Assembly: GCA_000149225.2 (NCBI GenBank)
Contig: CM000692.1
Span: forward strand, 1,240,001 to 1,304,000
Reading direction: 5' to 3'
From: Lachancea kluyveri NRRL Y-12651
Taxonomy: Eukaryota; Ascomycota; Saccharomycetes; Saccharomycetales; Saccharomycetaceae
DNA length: 64,000 nt
In this document: piece after piece, positions 18,574 to 29,033 of the stretch
Layout of the letters: every line of letters starts with the position of its first letter
Numbering within the stretch: the first letter of the stretch is position 1
The notes under the pieces: generated by a model
What the model was told of the DNA's origin: nothing
The model's input: only the letters and a program-made list of their open reading frames with translations
Database searches by the model: none
Program-made: the position numbers and the translations under genes

Positions 18574-19866
18574 ATTTTACTGATTATCGTTTTTTGGGTT
18601 AGCAGATTAATAGTTCAATCGGATAGGGTTTCCGCTCGCTATTTACTAGTCTCCTTATAAATGAGAACATCATCTCATCTTCGTACTTCACCAGAAAATT
18701 TTTCACCATTACTAAAAATTTCTTTTTCCGCCGCTAAATCGTATACTGTGCTATAAGAAGCGTGATCATCAAACAACTCTTCTGGTGAAAAGACAAACAG
18801 CTTTCAAAGTATGCGCATTTGGAGGAGAGGCAACAGCAGTTCCCAAACTCTTAAATGGAGGTGGTACTTATCGTAGTTGGCACCACCAGAATTACCCTCA
18901 AATACTCGTTTTCTGCTATACTGCAAGTATATAATGAATATTTAGTTGTTGGGCCTTTCTGCACTCTTGGTCAGCTGTACTATTGCAGCAACAGAACTGT
19001 TTGTTTCTTACAACCCGCAAACCACGCTCGAGGGTGTTTGTGCCATTCTAGTATATCGAACTATCTTCCCACATCCACACCAACTTTTTCGAAATAAATG
19101 CGATAATTAGCATTGGTGCATGAAGTCCGTTTTCGCTTCTGTTTATATATACAAAGTCCATCGGTCTATACGCGAGGAAAACGATCCGCCACTATAAGTT
19201 AACACGGTTTTAATGTGGCTTCAGATTTTCCGGAGACATACTCCTTAGTTTTTGGGAGCCTAAAGCAGCCGTCGTGGAGCCTCGATGATATTACTTCACA
19301 CTTTTAGTGTAAGAGTCCTCAACATGCAGGCCTATAAATACAAAAGAGTTTTTGAACAATTGAGGCTGCATATTGAATACGTTCACCATTCTGTTTGTAG
19401 GAAGGAAAATAGCAAAAATATAAAGACAACTCTTGTAACAACCTCGGTCACTTTAGCACCTACATCCTTACAATGACAGAACCAGTTTTCTTTATTCACT
19501 TTCGAACTTGTGAAATTATATGCATCTAGACTAGTTTTCCAAATTCACTTCCACTACGCCATAGTCAATGCAGTTGTATAAAAGAAGCAAGAAAAGTGAC
19601 ATAAACTTTGGCTTTGATGGTGTCGTTCGTAAATCTACCTCCTTTCACAAAGCATTTAGTTACCTAGCATTAAAAGACAGTGTCTTCTTAGATTAATAAG
19701 ACATAATAAAGGTTATGTATTTCCAAGTTCTTTTTCTTTTCTTGCTCGAGTCAAAATAAAGTGGTAGAATGATTAATAAGCGTACTCTAGCTATATCATA
19801 GGGACCGTGTAATAAGTTTAGTTCTTTAATCGCATAATTCCGATAACCACTTTAACTTCAGAGTGT

Positions 19867-19910
19867 CCGGCGGCTGACATGCAAGCGGGGAAAAACTTTT
19901 TAGCCGCCGA
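19867..19910 (+). promoter_or_regulatory. URS1 (Ume6) site pair about 500 bases upstream of FMP27
   Basis: TAGCCGCCGA at 19901-19910 is a perfect match to the URS1 consensus, which Ume6 uses to repress meiotic genes in vegetative cells and activate them with Ime1. A second, opposite-strand copy with 8 of 10 matches (CAGCCGCCGG on the minus strand) lies at 19867-19876. No meiotic gene is visible next to it. Confidence 0.7.
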
Positions 19911-19971
19911 GAAAACGACATTTTCAAGTATAAACAGCCCCGTTTTACTGAGCCTCGTCTATCAGGAACTG

Positions 19972-19979
19972 TATAAAAG
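19972..19979 (+). promoter_or_regulatory. TATA box downstream of URS1
   Basis: TATAAAAG lies 62 bases after the URS1 and would drive a plus-strand transcript into FMP27. The first ATG downstream (20012) opens a 23-codon ORF ending at 20083. The next (20121) opens a 134-codon ORF that overlaps the FMP27 start in another frame. Confidence 0.5.
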
Positions 19980-20406
19980 AAAGATATATTACTTGAGCCG
20001 TTGTCATACAAATGCAAAATAAAAAATCTGCATGCAACGTAATTCGGGATGAGGAAACTAGAGGGAAAGGAGCAGTGTTCTAAACCCCGTGCGATTTGAA
20101 TAGTACGTAATGGCTAGATCATGTTAAGCAGACAAAGTCTTTTGGTAGACCACACTGAGAAATATCTGCTGGTAGCAGATGTTGCTGCTGCTGTCGATGC
20201 CATTTGTATTCATACATTTGAAACTGTATTATCTATATGGCTGACTTTACAGCACGTGATCATGGCTCAGCATCCAGACATCTCGTCAGCGCGTAGCAAT
20301 GTTTTGAATTGCAATTTTTATGTTCAACCGATTACTGCGCTGAATATTTTATCATTAATTCGATTAAACCGTCCATTGAACACCAGGTCTATTCACGCAT
20401 TAGTCG

Positions 20407-23400
20407 ATGTTTCTTTACTGGCAACAATTCGGCAAACTGCCGTACTTTTGTTTGTTTCTTTTAGTACTGGCATTACTAAAAGTAACCATTTACCAACTCT
20501 TTGGCGTTCGATTTGGCCGAATTAACCCCTTCACGCTGAGGTTATACCATTTGGAAATTAAAGACAAACTATTTGTTAATTCTTTACAATACTCTATATG
20601 GAAAAGGAAATTGACCGTCAATGGTTTATCTGTACTCTCTAAAAAGGAACCCAAAACTTCGTCCGACAACAATAATTCTAGGGATTCATCGACCCCAAAT
20701 CAAATTCCGACTTGGAAACGCAACTTGATTTCGAAATTATTAGGGTTGCTCGATAATTTTCATGTTGTTTTCGAAAACTCTTCCTACATAAATTTTGGTG
20801 TCAATTTAGTAACAATAGACTTGGGAATAAAGAACAACACAGTAACAGGCACTATTTTTATCAAATCCGCAAAATGTAATAGCAAAACGATATTTTCAGG
20901 AGGTGTAGTTGATGTATCCACTGACCTTAAATTCGATTCTAAACTTTCGATGGCAGACATTTGTTTGGACATGAAGTTTAGGGAACTGACAATTCCCGTG
21001 GAGGCCATTATTCTCAAAGGGAATGGCATGCACAATTCGATGGATTTGAGAAAGTCGCCAGGAGTTAAGCCCGAACAACTGACGCAAGAGGAAATGACTA
21101 CCAACTGCATAGACCAGATTAACAATGCTCTAGCGAAAATCCATTCTTGTCTCTCTCACTTTAAGAAATTTTCTGTGAGTGCCGATAATATCATGTTCGA
21201 GCAAATCCCCATCAACTTTCATCCTGCCTTAATCGGAACTTCTGACCATTTACAGTATCAAATTTCTATATCCAGTTTCACTGTTCTTGGATCTAGATAT
21301 TTGAAAAAATCGCCAGGTTACAAGCTACTCTTCAATCACGAAGATGCACCATTGAAACTGAGCACTACAGTATCTTCGCTCTTGTTTGCTTTAAACAAAA
21401 AGCCTCTTGGTTGTGATGAACCTGCTGAGATTTTCAATTTTTGTGAGATTCCAAGTATATCTCTTTATGGCGATACTAATTTGTTTTCTCAAAAAGCCCT
21501 TGAAAACAGCAAGACTAGTCTGTCTAACACTGTGTTGAAATTAGTTGGGCATATTTCGTCACCCACCGTTGACTTTGAAATTGAAAATTTATCTATGTTA
21601 AAGGCTTTTAGAGAAAACATACAAGTGTTTACCTCTGCTCTAGAGAACCCTACGGACGATACATGTTTCTCAAGCGACATACAGATATCCCCAGAAAAAA
21701 TGGAAGTACAACGTAGCATTGCTACTTATTTCAGAAATCTTTTACCATATGTAGAAGCCAAGATAACAGTTGAGGATCCCGTACTAGTAGTTAGCGATGG
21801 AGATGAACTATTGGTCCACAAGTGCTCTATTCTTTCAATCCAATCAAAATCTAGCAAGCACTTTCTTGGAAGTTCATCGGAAAAGCATATGTTCTACAAA
21901 TTGAACAACAATATTGAGATGTTTGATTACAATTTTGATTACCAGGCCAAGTCTATTGATTTCAACCACAAAATTTTCTCCATGGATAGCATTGCGGTGA
22001 AATCTGACCTACAGATATTGCCTCATCTTCAAACTGGTCTAGATGTTTACCTTGGAGATCTGAGTATAGATTTTTCCGACCTAAGGACATTATTGACATT
22101 GAATAAAATCATACAGAAAATCGACTCTCAAGAGTTACAAGTTGAAGAGCGGTACTTTCGAAAGCTTTATGAAAAGTTCGCAGTAGATTTGGAAACTCAT
22201 GTCAAGGAATGCTCACAAGCTGGAAATCTGCATGTTGTCAAAGAGCTGGAATTAGATAAACTACTTTTTAATGGGCTTCCGTCTCACGTCAACTCCATCA
22301 AGTTAGAGGTCAGGAATTTTGTCGCTATACTAGGTGCTAGGTCTGTTTTTATGTCACAGGAAGTTTATTCATCAATGGATACCCAAAGTGCAGAAGATTT
22401 GGTCAACGACGAACTTAGGAAAATATGTCACAAGATCGGGAGGATAAACGTCATGGTGTTTGGTCACAATACCGATTGGCACAAGACCGTAGACTCCGAT
22501 GATTCAAGTATTTCCACACGAGGAAACTCGCTAAACACTTTCGCATATGACGATCATGGTTTGGATGATAGTAGCTCTAGTACTATTGTAGAGAGGGTCG
22601 GTCTTTGGACTGTAAAGTTTAGTTGCAATGACATCATCACCATAGCTTTGTCAGAAACTGGTCGCAAAAGACATGAACTAATACCAAAAACAATACTGAA
22701 GCTTCCAAATGCTTCTATTAGCATATATCCAAGCAGTGATATGGAAAAAAAAATAATAATTAGTATTAGTACTGGTAAATTACAGGTGTTACTGTCTTTG
22801 ATGACAACTTTTCTTGTTATTTCTGCGATTCGGACACTCAAACAAACCTTTGCGAAAGATATCAACCTCCACCATAGGAAATCATGGGCCAAAGAACACC
22901 TAGTTGAATTTGGGAGGGCTAAGAAAAAGAGCTCGCAATTTGTTAATAAGAAAAAGCTTTTAAAAATGCTTCAAGTGAAATACAATTCGGAACAAATGGA
23001 TGCTGTTATTGTCCTACCTAATGGTGTAAAGACCAGACTGGAGGCTTTTTCTTTAAAACTTACATTATCTGACTTGAGCAAAATTTCACTTCGTGGTCCT
23101 TATTTTAGACTATGCGTCGAGTCGCCACTAGTACCCACCCTTTGGATTCGCATGCTAACAATCTCGGATTTCAATGTTTCTATTGACTTATCTTTGCTTG
23201 ATGAGCAATCAGAAGCAGAATCTGAACAGTTAGAGAATTTAGAGCCTCTGGCTGTTTTTGAAAGTGATTTGTGGCATTTGACAATACCTCATCGTTTCGA
23301 AATGCATCAAATTTTTGACAATATTAGTACTACTTTCAAGACTGTAAAGCAGATGGTGTACTCTCTAAGAACTCTGTCTGCAGAATGTGTTATTTCTCCT

Positions 23401-26400
23401 CATGTTACGAAACCAGTAACACTGCCTAGGATCAAACTAAGGTCGAAGAGATGGATATTTAGTGTCGAGGATGACCCGTTTGAAGCAGAGCTTAATATGA
23501 TATTTCAAATCGGCCTCCAAGAACAAAGGTCAAGATTAGAGAAATATGAGCTATTTGAAAATGCTGTAGCAAACATGTCAGACGAGGCGGCAAGAGAAGG
23601 GTGTAACCGGTCAGAAACGTTTACCAGTGAATATGGCACAGGGGAAAGGCCTCCGAAAGACAAAAAAAAGTCATTTGAGCTACCTAGATCTAAAAGTGAG
23701 AATAAGTTGAGTGATTTTGAGAATTTCGATCCCAAAAAAAAACACAAAGGCTCAAAAGTTCAAGGCGCAAAACCCTCAGATTATTCGGTATTTTCTATGC
23801 TAACTACGCTTCACGAGAATGTATCTGAATCATGGGTCAGGAGAATAAAGTTTCATAGGCAGAGAGAAAAGGATGAGTTTGCCAAAAATTTTGAATACTT
23901 GTGGGGTAAGCTTGACCTTTCTATATTTACTCCGGACGTTAACAAGAAGGTTTTGGACTTTGTTTCGTCTCCCTTTTTAATGAACCTTATTGTTGAAGGC
24001 GTGGACATCGACGTTTTTAGACCGTCTTGTGGTGTGAAACATATCCCAGATTTTATATGTGATGTTGGTAAGGGTGTACCAAAGGATACCCAATACTCCA
24101 TCATGATTCCAATGTACCTCGATGCCAAATTTGATGAAATAAGATGTCATATAAAAGATTATCCTCTGCCTTTTATCCATATGCCCAAACTCTGTTCATC
24201 ACAAAAGAAAAGCAAATCAATGCCTGCAATTCACATACGGGGTAATTTTGTTATAACCGAAGATATGATTCAATCGGAACATGAATTAAGAACAATATTT
24301 GTACCATTGGTTCCATCGGCAATAATGGAAGACAAGGACTCTTTTTATTCTCTGTTTGTCCCACGGACACTGACTTCAGTAAAGGTTTACACCGATCTAA
24401 AATTTGAATTGAATTCTGAAGAAACAACATCAGTTACTTGGGGTGGGTCATATCAACCTGCAATCCAACAGATTATGCAATGCTTTGACAACTTTTCAAA
24501 ACCTCCTATTGATCCGTCCAGAAAGGTAGGATTTTGGGATAAAATAAGAAACATGTTTCATGCAAGGATAGAAATCAAATGGAATAACAGTGGTAGTTTT
24601 GAGGTTGCTTTGAAGGGTTCAAAAAGTCCCTACATGATTGGTGGAGAAGCTGCAGGTTTTGTTGTAGGATTCAAAGAGAATGTTACTTTAGGGTGTAATG
24701 TCACTGATGACCCGAAACAGTTTTTATCGTGTTCCTCTGACAAAATATACTTTAGTATCCCAAACTTTTTCGCTAAACCGTTGTTTTCCTGGGCAAAGAG
24801 CAGTGACGATTTCTTTTTTGTCCCAAGTCAAAACGATACGAATTTAGGACATTATGCTTCTTATTACTATCTACTGGATATGCCTGATAGTAAAGACATT
24901 AGCAACGACGTTCAAAAGATGAGAAATTTTTACATTGAAAAAACTGCAATCAACTTAAGTGGTGGTGTCACCTTAAACCTTGGGATGTTGTTCGAAAGAT
25001 TAAAGCCTGGTTCAAAAGACAGAACTTTTGAATTCCGCCCTCATTACGACGTCCGTTTATGCAATCCCATTTATGTCAAGGATAAGTCAAAACACGATTC
25101 TTATCATGGCTTCAGAAGCGATTTTATTCATATGTCATTCGCATTGCTATCCAATAACAGTGACTCCTATAACACCATGCAGCTTACTCCTGGCGTATTC
25201 AAAATTTTCTTTAAATGGTGGAAGACTTTCTCCGGAAATCTGTCTGTAAGACACGGCACTCTTTTTGGACCTGATCAAGCAAGTCCTAAATTTGGGTTTC
25301 ACTTATACACGATTTCTTATCTCGCAGATGTGTCGCCTCTATTTATATCACACATTCATCGTAACTTTGATCCAAACAAGTTATTTGACTCTAAGACGAA
25401 TCAAACGGAATTTATAGGATTAAAGGCTAAGACTGAACATTTTGTTATGGATCTTCACCAGAGAAAAGAAGTACTGAATGAGCATAAAGAGGAGCTGGGT
25501 ATTACGAAAAAGACGTCGAGGTTGAAATTCAACGAGGGCGATGTATCTACCTTTGGAATTGATATCAGAACTGTTGATGCCATTTTCAAGAAGAATATAT
25601 TTATGAAAGAAAGACCTGATGCAGTTTACAATATTTTTGATAACGACATGAAGTGGTATGACGTAACAGATTTTTCAGAGCTCAACTTTGACTCTTTAGA
25701 AAACGATGTGCCTAAAATCAATATTGGCCCTCTGTTGTACTCCCCAAAATTTGTTTATCGTAAAAAAGCCAGCTATGGCGACAAGTATCAAATTGACATG
25801 AAGACATGTGAAAAAGTTAAGCCATTTGATAACTCCATCTCACATGAATGTGTATTACACGATCATGTCAGAGTACCTCTATATCTTATCAAAAAGAGAC
25901 TTGGGGTTTTAGACAAGGAGAAGGAAAAAGTTGACGCCTCATTGAGTAGTGAAACTGACAGCCAGAAAATAAGTCGTTTGGAAGCAAAGAACAAGAAGCT
26001 AAATTCTGCTATTCAAAAGGTGACAGGGTTGATAGAAGATATAACTAAGATGGAAGATAGTCTCGAAAAAGGATATGAAGTGACGGATAAGGGAATTTTA
26101 TTGGGATTAAACTATTCCATCATTGACTTCTTAGGTAGGAGTAACTCAGCAAACAAAATTTTCGAGAACAGATTTTACATTTTCAGTATGTTATTAAAGT
26201 GGAACGAGACCACGAGAGATGTGGTGTACAGATACATTCACTTAATTGATATCCATAGAGCTTTTTCCACAACAATGGATCACAAACCAATGCAAAAGAT
26301 CGAGCAGCTAATCAACAAAAGTGAAAGTTCGGATTGTGAAGAATCATTGGAACCAATACCAGAATCCGAGAATGAAAAGATTCTCGATACAGAATCGAAT

Positions 26401-28254
26401 CCAAGTATTTTGAATGATGATTCAAAGGAATATTCTGAAACAGAAAGTAACTTTTTTGAGAAGTTTGAGGCAGAAATAAAGAATATAGCCAGTGGTATTG
26501 ATTATGTCACGCACTCCAATCATATTGTCCAGTTTGTCGCTCCCCAAATTCAATTAACCACTAATCAAACGCCAGATTCTTGTATCTTGGTTACGGCGCC
26601 AAGTGTCAAATTGAAGGTCCTTGGATTTGACTCAAATACTACCGACAATGAATACAACGAAAATATATTTATGACCAGATATGCTGCCGCATTAACTAAG
26701 GCCAAAATTTTTATCTTTCATGAAGACAACTTTGAAGATTATCATGAGCTTTTCTTTGATCCATTTGGCTACGGTCAACCTCAAAAAGATTCATGGCAGC
26801 CATGGTTGGGGCTAGAGTTGTGTTTTGAGTCAGAGCCTTTGGAGAATGAAATGTTAATTAAAGAATTTTCCACCATATTCAAATATGATAAAGCTTCTGC
26901 TTTTGCTAGTATTCCAGAAGCTAACCAGGTCCCTGTCCGGAATAGCATAACCTGTGATGTCCCTAGTGTGATTATATCATCTAATTCGAGGCAATACCTA
27001 GCGCTATACAATATGTTTGTTAATTTGTTGGTATATGTGGAGCCCAGAAACGCCCAAATAAAAAAACAAATTGAAAAACTGATATTAACTTATGATTCAG
27101 GTAACCCAGCAAAACTAAAACGAACACTGAAAGACTTGAAAAAGAGTGTTTCTGCTCTTTCTTTGATTGAGAATGAGCTGGCGTTTAAGAGGTACCTCTT
27201 AGATGATGTCGGTATTTCAGACTTGGATACTATCAGAGGACACAAGACAGATTCATTAGTTGAACTTTACATTTTGATGAAAGTTCTTAATGTTGGTAGT
27301 GCAGAACACACAGCTGATGACGAAGGCCTTGTGTGGCATTTGAACACTAAGGAGATTATTTTGCATATGCTTCATGACGATGGTAAACCATTTTTGGACG
27401 TTGCTCTAGCTAATTCTTACTTTCAAAGGTTTGAATCTTCTTATGGCTTCAATAGTAACAAATTGGTTGTAGGAGCAACCCAGATATTTAACCTCGAAGA
27501 AAATGTTATTTTCAATAATTTGTTGGGTCCATTGAATAAGAAAAGAGAGAGCTGTGCAGAAGATCCATTGATCGTACTTGAGTGGGAAATGGATAGGCCT
27601 ATTGGTGGTATCAAGATTATCAAAAATGTTGAGACACAAATGCAAGGCCTTGAAGTTAATGTTGAAGAAGAAACAATAAAAAAGATAATACAATGGGTTT
27701 TCCCTAGTGGACTTGAAACTATGATTAAATCTAATCAAGACGATGAATTGAGCTACTCTGATACAGAAGATGAACATTCTGGAGATGAAAGTTCATCTGG
27801 ATCATCCGATATTCAAAAATTTGGTAAGCATAGCGTAAGTGATGTCGTTGCTGACAAGTTCTCATCTCTTCCGGGCATAAAAGAACAAAACGACGGTGAA
27901 TTAGATGAAATGATTAGGAGGTCAGCGGACTACATGATTATTGAGACAATGACTATTGACAGTTTTATGTTGAGCATTAGTTATAAGGGGCATGGGGCCA
28001 AGCGATTGATTAATGTCACCAATTTTGTTCTCATTTTTCCCAGATTGGAGTTTAAAAATAGAACCATGACATTGGTTGATTTAAGCATGCTATTCAAAAG
28101 ACTGCTCATCAAATCATTACTCAGACATACTGGTAGATTCATCGGCAATAAATTAACAAGCCACGCTTCCAAGTCCAGCACAAGGAATGGTTCTCCATTA
28201 AAGCAACTATCACATTACAAGTCTTTTACTGATGCTGAGGAGCTAAAGGAATGA
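20407..28254 (+). CDS. FMP27: Fmp27/Hob2, bridge-like lipid transfer protein
   Basis: At 2615 residues (S. cerevisiae 2628) this is the largest gene in the window. It belongs to the bridge-like lipid transfer family (BLTP2, the Hobbit group): long hydrophobic-groove proteins anchored in the ER by an N-terminal membrane segment and acting at ER-plasma membrane contacts. A membrane segment is visible at about residues 9-32 (leucine-rich FCLFLLVLALLKV), followed by a family-typical FGRINPFTLRLYHLEI. The rest is beta-rich with charged low-complexity insertions near 1080-1130, 1985-2030 and 2450-2480. In S. cerevisiae FMP27 (YLR454W) follows RIF2, and here it follows the ORC4/RIF2 ancestor and TIF3. 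A frame of 134 codons overlaps its start out of frame; it is not a separate gene but could act as an upstream ORF. Confidence 0.95.
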   Translation: MFLYWQQFGKLPYFCLFLLVLALLKVTIYQLFGVRFGRINPFTLRLYHLEIKDKLFVNSLQYSIWKRKLTVNGLSVLSKKEPKTSSDNNNSRDSSTPNQIPTWKRNLISKLLGLLDNFHVVFENSSYINFGVNLVTIDLGIKNNTVTGTIFIKSAKCNSKTIFSGGVVDVSTDLKFDSKLSMADICLDMKFRELTIPVEAIILKGNGMHNSMDLRKSPGVKPEQLTQEEMTTNCIDQINNALAKIHSCLSHFKKFSVSADNIMFEQIPINFHPALIGTSDHLQYQISISSFTVLGSRYLKKSPGYKLLFNHEDAPLKLSTTVSSLLFALNKKPLGCDEPAEIFNFCEIPSISLYGDTNLFSQKALENSKTSLSNTVLKLVGHISSPTVDFEIENLSMLKAFRENIQVFTSALENPTDDTCFSSDIQISPEKMEVQRSIATYFRNLLPYVEAKITVEDPVLVVSDGDELLVHKCSILSIQSKSSKHFLGSSSEKHMFYKLNNNIEMFDYNFDYQAKSIDFNHKIFSMDSIAVKSDLQILPHLQTGLDVYLGDLSIDFSDLRTLLTLNKIIQKIDSQELQVEERYFRKLYEKFAVDLETHVKECSQAGNLHVVKELELDKLLFNGLPSHVNSIKLEVRNFVAILGARSVFMSQEVYSSMDTQSAEDLVNDELRKICHKIGRINVMVFGHNTDWHKTVDSDDSSISTRGNSLNTFAYDDHGLDDSSSSTIVERVGLWTVKFSCNDIITIALSETGRKRHELIPKTILKLPNASISIYPSSDMEKKIIISISTGKLQVLLSLMTTFLVISAIRTLKQTFAKDINLHHRKSWAKEHLVEFGRAKKKSSQFVNKKKLLKMLQVKYNSEQMDAVIVLPNGVKTRLEAFSLKLTLSDLSKISLRGPYFRLCVESPLVPTLWIRMLTISDFNVSIDLSLLDEQSEAESEQLENLEPLAVFESDLWHLTIPHRFEMHQIFDNISTTFKTVKQMVYSLRTLSAECVISPHVTKPVTLPRIKLRSKRWIFSVEDDPFEAELNMIFQIGLQEQRSRLEKYELFENAVANMSDEAAREGCNRSETFTSEYGTGERPPKDKKKSFELPRSKSENKLSDFENFDPKKKHKGSKVQGAKPSDYSVFSMLTTLHENVSESWVRRIKFHRQREKDEFAKNFEYLWGKLDLSIFTPDVNKKVLDFVSSPFLMNLIVEGVDIDVFRPSCGVKHIPDFICDVGKGVPKDTQYSIMIPMYLDAKFDEIRCHIKDYPLPFIHMPKLCSSQKKSKSMPAIHIRGNFVITEDMIQSEHELRTIFVPLVPSAIMEDKDSFYSLFVPRTLTSVKVYTDLKFELNSEETTSVTWGGSYQPAIQQIMQCFDNFSKPPIDPSRKVGFWDKIRNMFHARIEIKWNNSGSFEVALKGSKSPYMIGGEAAGFVVGFKENVTLGCNVTDDPKQFLSCSSDKIYFSIPNFFAKPLFSWAKSSDDFFFVPSQNDTNLGHYASYYYLLDMPDSKDISNDVQKMRNFYIEKTAINLSGGVTLNLGMLFERLKPGSKDRTFEFRPHYDVRLCNPIYVKDKSKHDSYHGFRSDFIHMSFALLSNNSDSYNTMQLTPGVFKIFFKWWKTFSGNLSVRHGTLFGPDQASPKFGFHLYTISYLADVSPLFISHIHRNFDPNKLFDSKTNQTEFIGLKAKTEHFVMDLHQRKEVLNEHKEELGITKKTSRLKFNEGDVSTFGIDIRTVDAIFKKNIFMKERPDAVYNIFDNDMKWYDVTDFSELNFDSLENDVPKINIGPLLYSPKFVYRKKASYGDKYQIDMKTCEKVKPFDNSISHECVLHDHVRVPLYLIKKRLGVLDKEKEKVDASLSSETDSQKISRLEAKNKKLNSAIQKVTGLIEDITKMEDSLEKGYEVTDKGILLGLNYSIIDFLGRSNSANKIFENRFYIFSMLLKWNETTRDVVYRYIHLIDIHRAFSTTMDHKPMQKIEQLINKSESSDCEESLEPIPESENEKILDTESNPSILNDDSKEYSETESNFFEKFEAEIKNIASGIDYVTHSNHIVQFVAPQIQLTTNQTPDSCILVTAPSVKLKVLGFDSNTTDNEYNENIFMTRYAAALTKAKIFIFHEDNFEDYHELFFDPFGYGQPQKDSWQPWLGLELCFESEPLENEMLIKEFSTIFKYDKASAFASIPEANQVPVRNSITCDVPSVIISSNSRQYLALYNMFVNLLVYVEPRNAQIKKQIEKLILTYDSGNPAKLKRTLKDLKKSVSALSLIENELAFKRYLLDDVGISDLDTIRGHKTDSLVELYILMKVLNVGSAEHTADDEGLVWHLNTKEIILHMLHDDGKPFLDVALANSYFQRFESSYGFNSNKLVVGATQIFNLEENVIFNNLLGPLNKKRESCAEDPLIVLEWEMDRPIGGIKIIKNVETQMQGLEVNVEEETIKKIIQWVFPSGLETMIKSNQDDELSYSDTEDEHSGDESSSGSSDIQKFGKHSVSDVVADKFSSLPGIKEQNDGELDEMIRRSADYMIIETMTIDSFMLSISYKGHGAKRLINVTNFVLIFPRLEFKNRTMTLVDLSMLFKRLLIKSLLRHTGRFIGNKLTSHASKSSTRNGSPLKQLSHYKSFTDAEELKE

Positions 28255-29033
28255 GTGGTATCCAAACTATGCCATAAATATTTCTCAATAGGTTTCACTT
28301 GGAGTATTCTACATGGAACCGTAAATGTATCAGATGACAAATCAGGAGCATTACATATTCAAACTCTCAAAGGTCGAAAGTGAGACGTTTACGACTATAT
28401 CACTAGTTTTTACAAGGATATCGATATCTTGGTATCTGGTTCGAAAGTGATTAATTATTTAAAAAACTTTGTGGTTACCAATGCATCTGCAACAGATAAT
28501 GAAAGTCTAGGTTTATATCTTCCCTAGAACCGACTTGCTAAGGTAAGGTTGTGTCCGAGTAGTTGGTACCTCAAAACCCTGTTACTTTTCAGATTAAAGA
28601 AACCAACACGCTTCATTTAAGGGTTAAAATCCCCTTTAGGATCAATAGCTTTTCCTGTATCAACACATATGTATGTATACGGGGCATGGTTTTTTATTGA
28701 GTTTAATTTCATATTAACATTTTCTCTGACGTACTTTAGACATTCACGAGTAATCCACAGACTAGAATCAATACAGCCCTAGTATTTTATCTATTTTAAC
28801 TTGAACCTAACAGAGTTGCGAGTCACTCAAATTGTTTTTAACTTGACTAAACATTCAACTGGCATACCTCACCTCACATATATCTTGAGAATCATCAAAT
28901 CCGTACAAAATGTGTTTTGTTTAAATTGTCTGCAATATCGACTCTACACCAACAGTTACTGTCATCGACCTTCTAGCACAGGATCATCAGCGTAGCTGCT
29001 GTTTTTGTAATCTTAATAACAAATATAAAAGCT
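28255..29033. other. FMP27-MMS1 intergenic region, no gene seen
   Basis: 779 bases holding the FMP27 3' end and the MMS1 promoter. A short open frame at 28801-28995 has no recognisable features. Weak tRNA A-box-like and B-box-like words (about 28551 and 28622) do not fold into a tRNA. Confidence 0.5.

Larger units (their letters stand above)
18574..20406. other. 1.83-kb divergent intergenic region between TIF3 and FMP27
   Basis: TIF3 and FMP27 are divergent. No conserved gene is visible. Several TATA-like elements occur (about 19144, 19333, 19576 and 19972), each followed by short unconvincing ORFs. A perfect Ume6 URS1 lies at 19901 with a TATA box 62 bases downstream (separate entries), and a CACGTGAT Cbf1-type site lies at 20253-20260, close to the FMP27 start. 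The region is unusually large for this window and may hold non-coding transcripts or the relic of a lost gene. Confidence 0.5.

Noticed and set aside
18855-19476. Short ORFs (80 and 63 codons) in the TIF3-FMP27 gap
   Set aside because: No conserved features, no splice signals, and composition like non-coding DNA.
20121-20525. 134-codon plus-strand ORF before FMP27
   Set aside because: It overlaps the FMP27 start in another frame, has no recognisable domain and ends inside FMP27. At most it acts as an upstream overlapping ORF.
28551-28695. A-box-like and B-box-like words and a T6 run after FMP27
   Set aside because: The sequence does not fold into a tRNA cloverleaf (no acceptor or anticodon stem); at most a very old relic.
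28801-28995. 64-codon ORF upstream of MMS1
   Set aside because: Non-ATG or weak start, no domain, ends in the MMS1 promoter.
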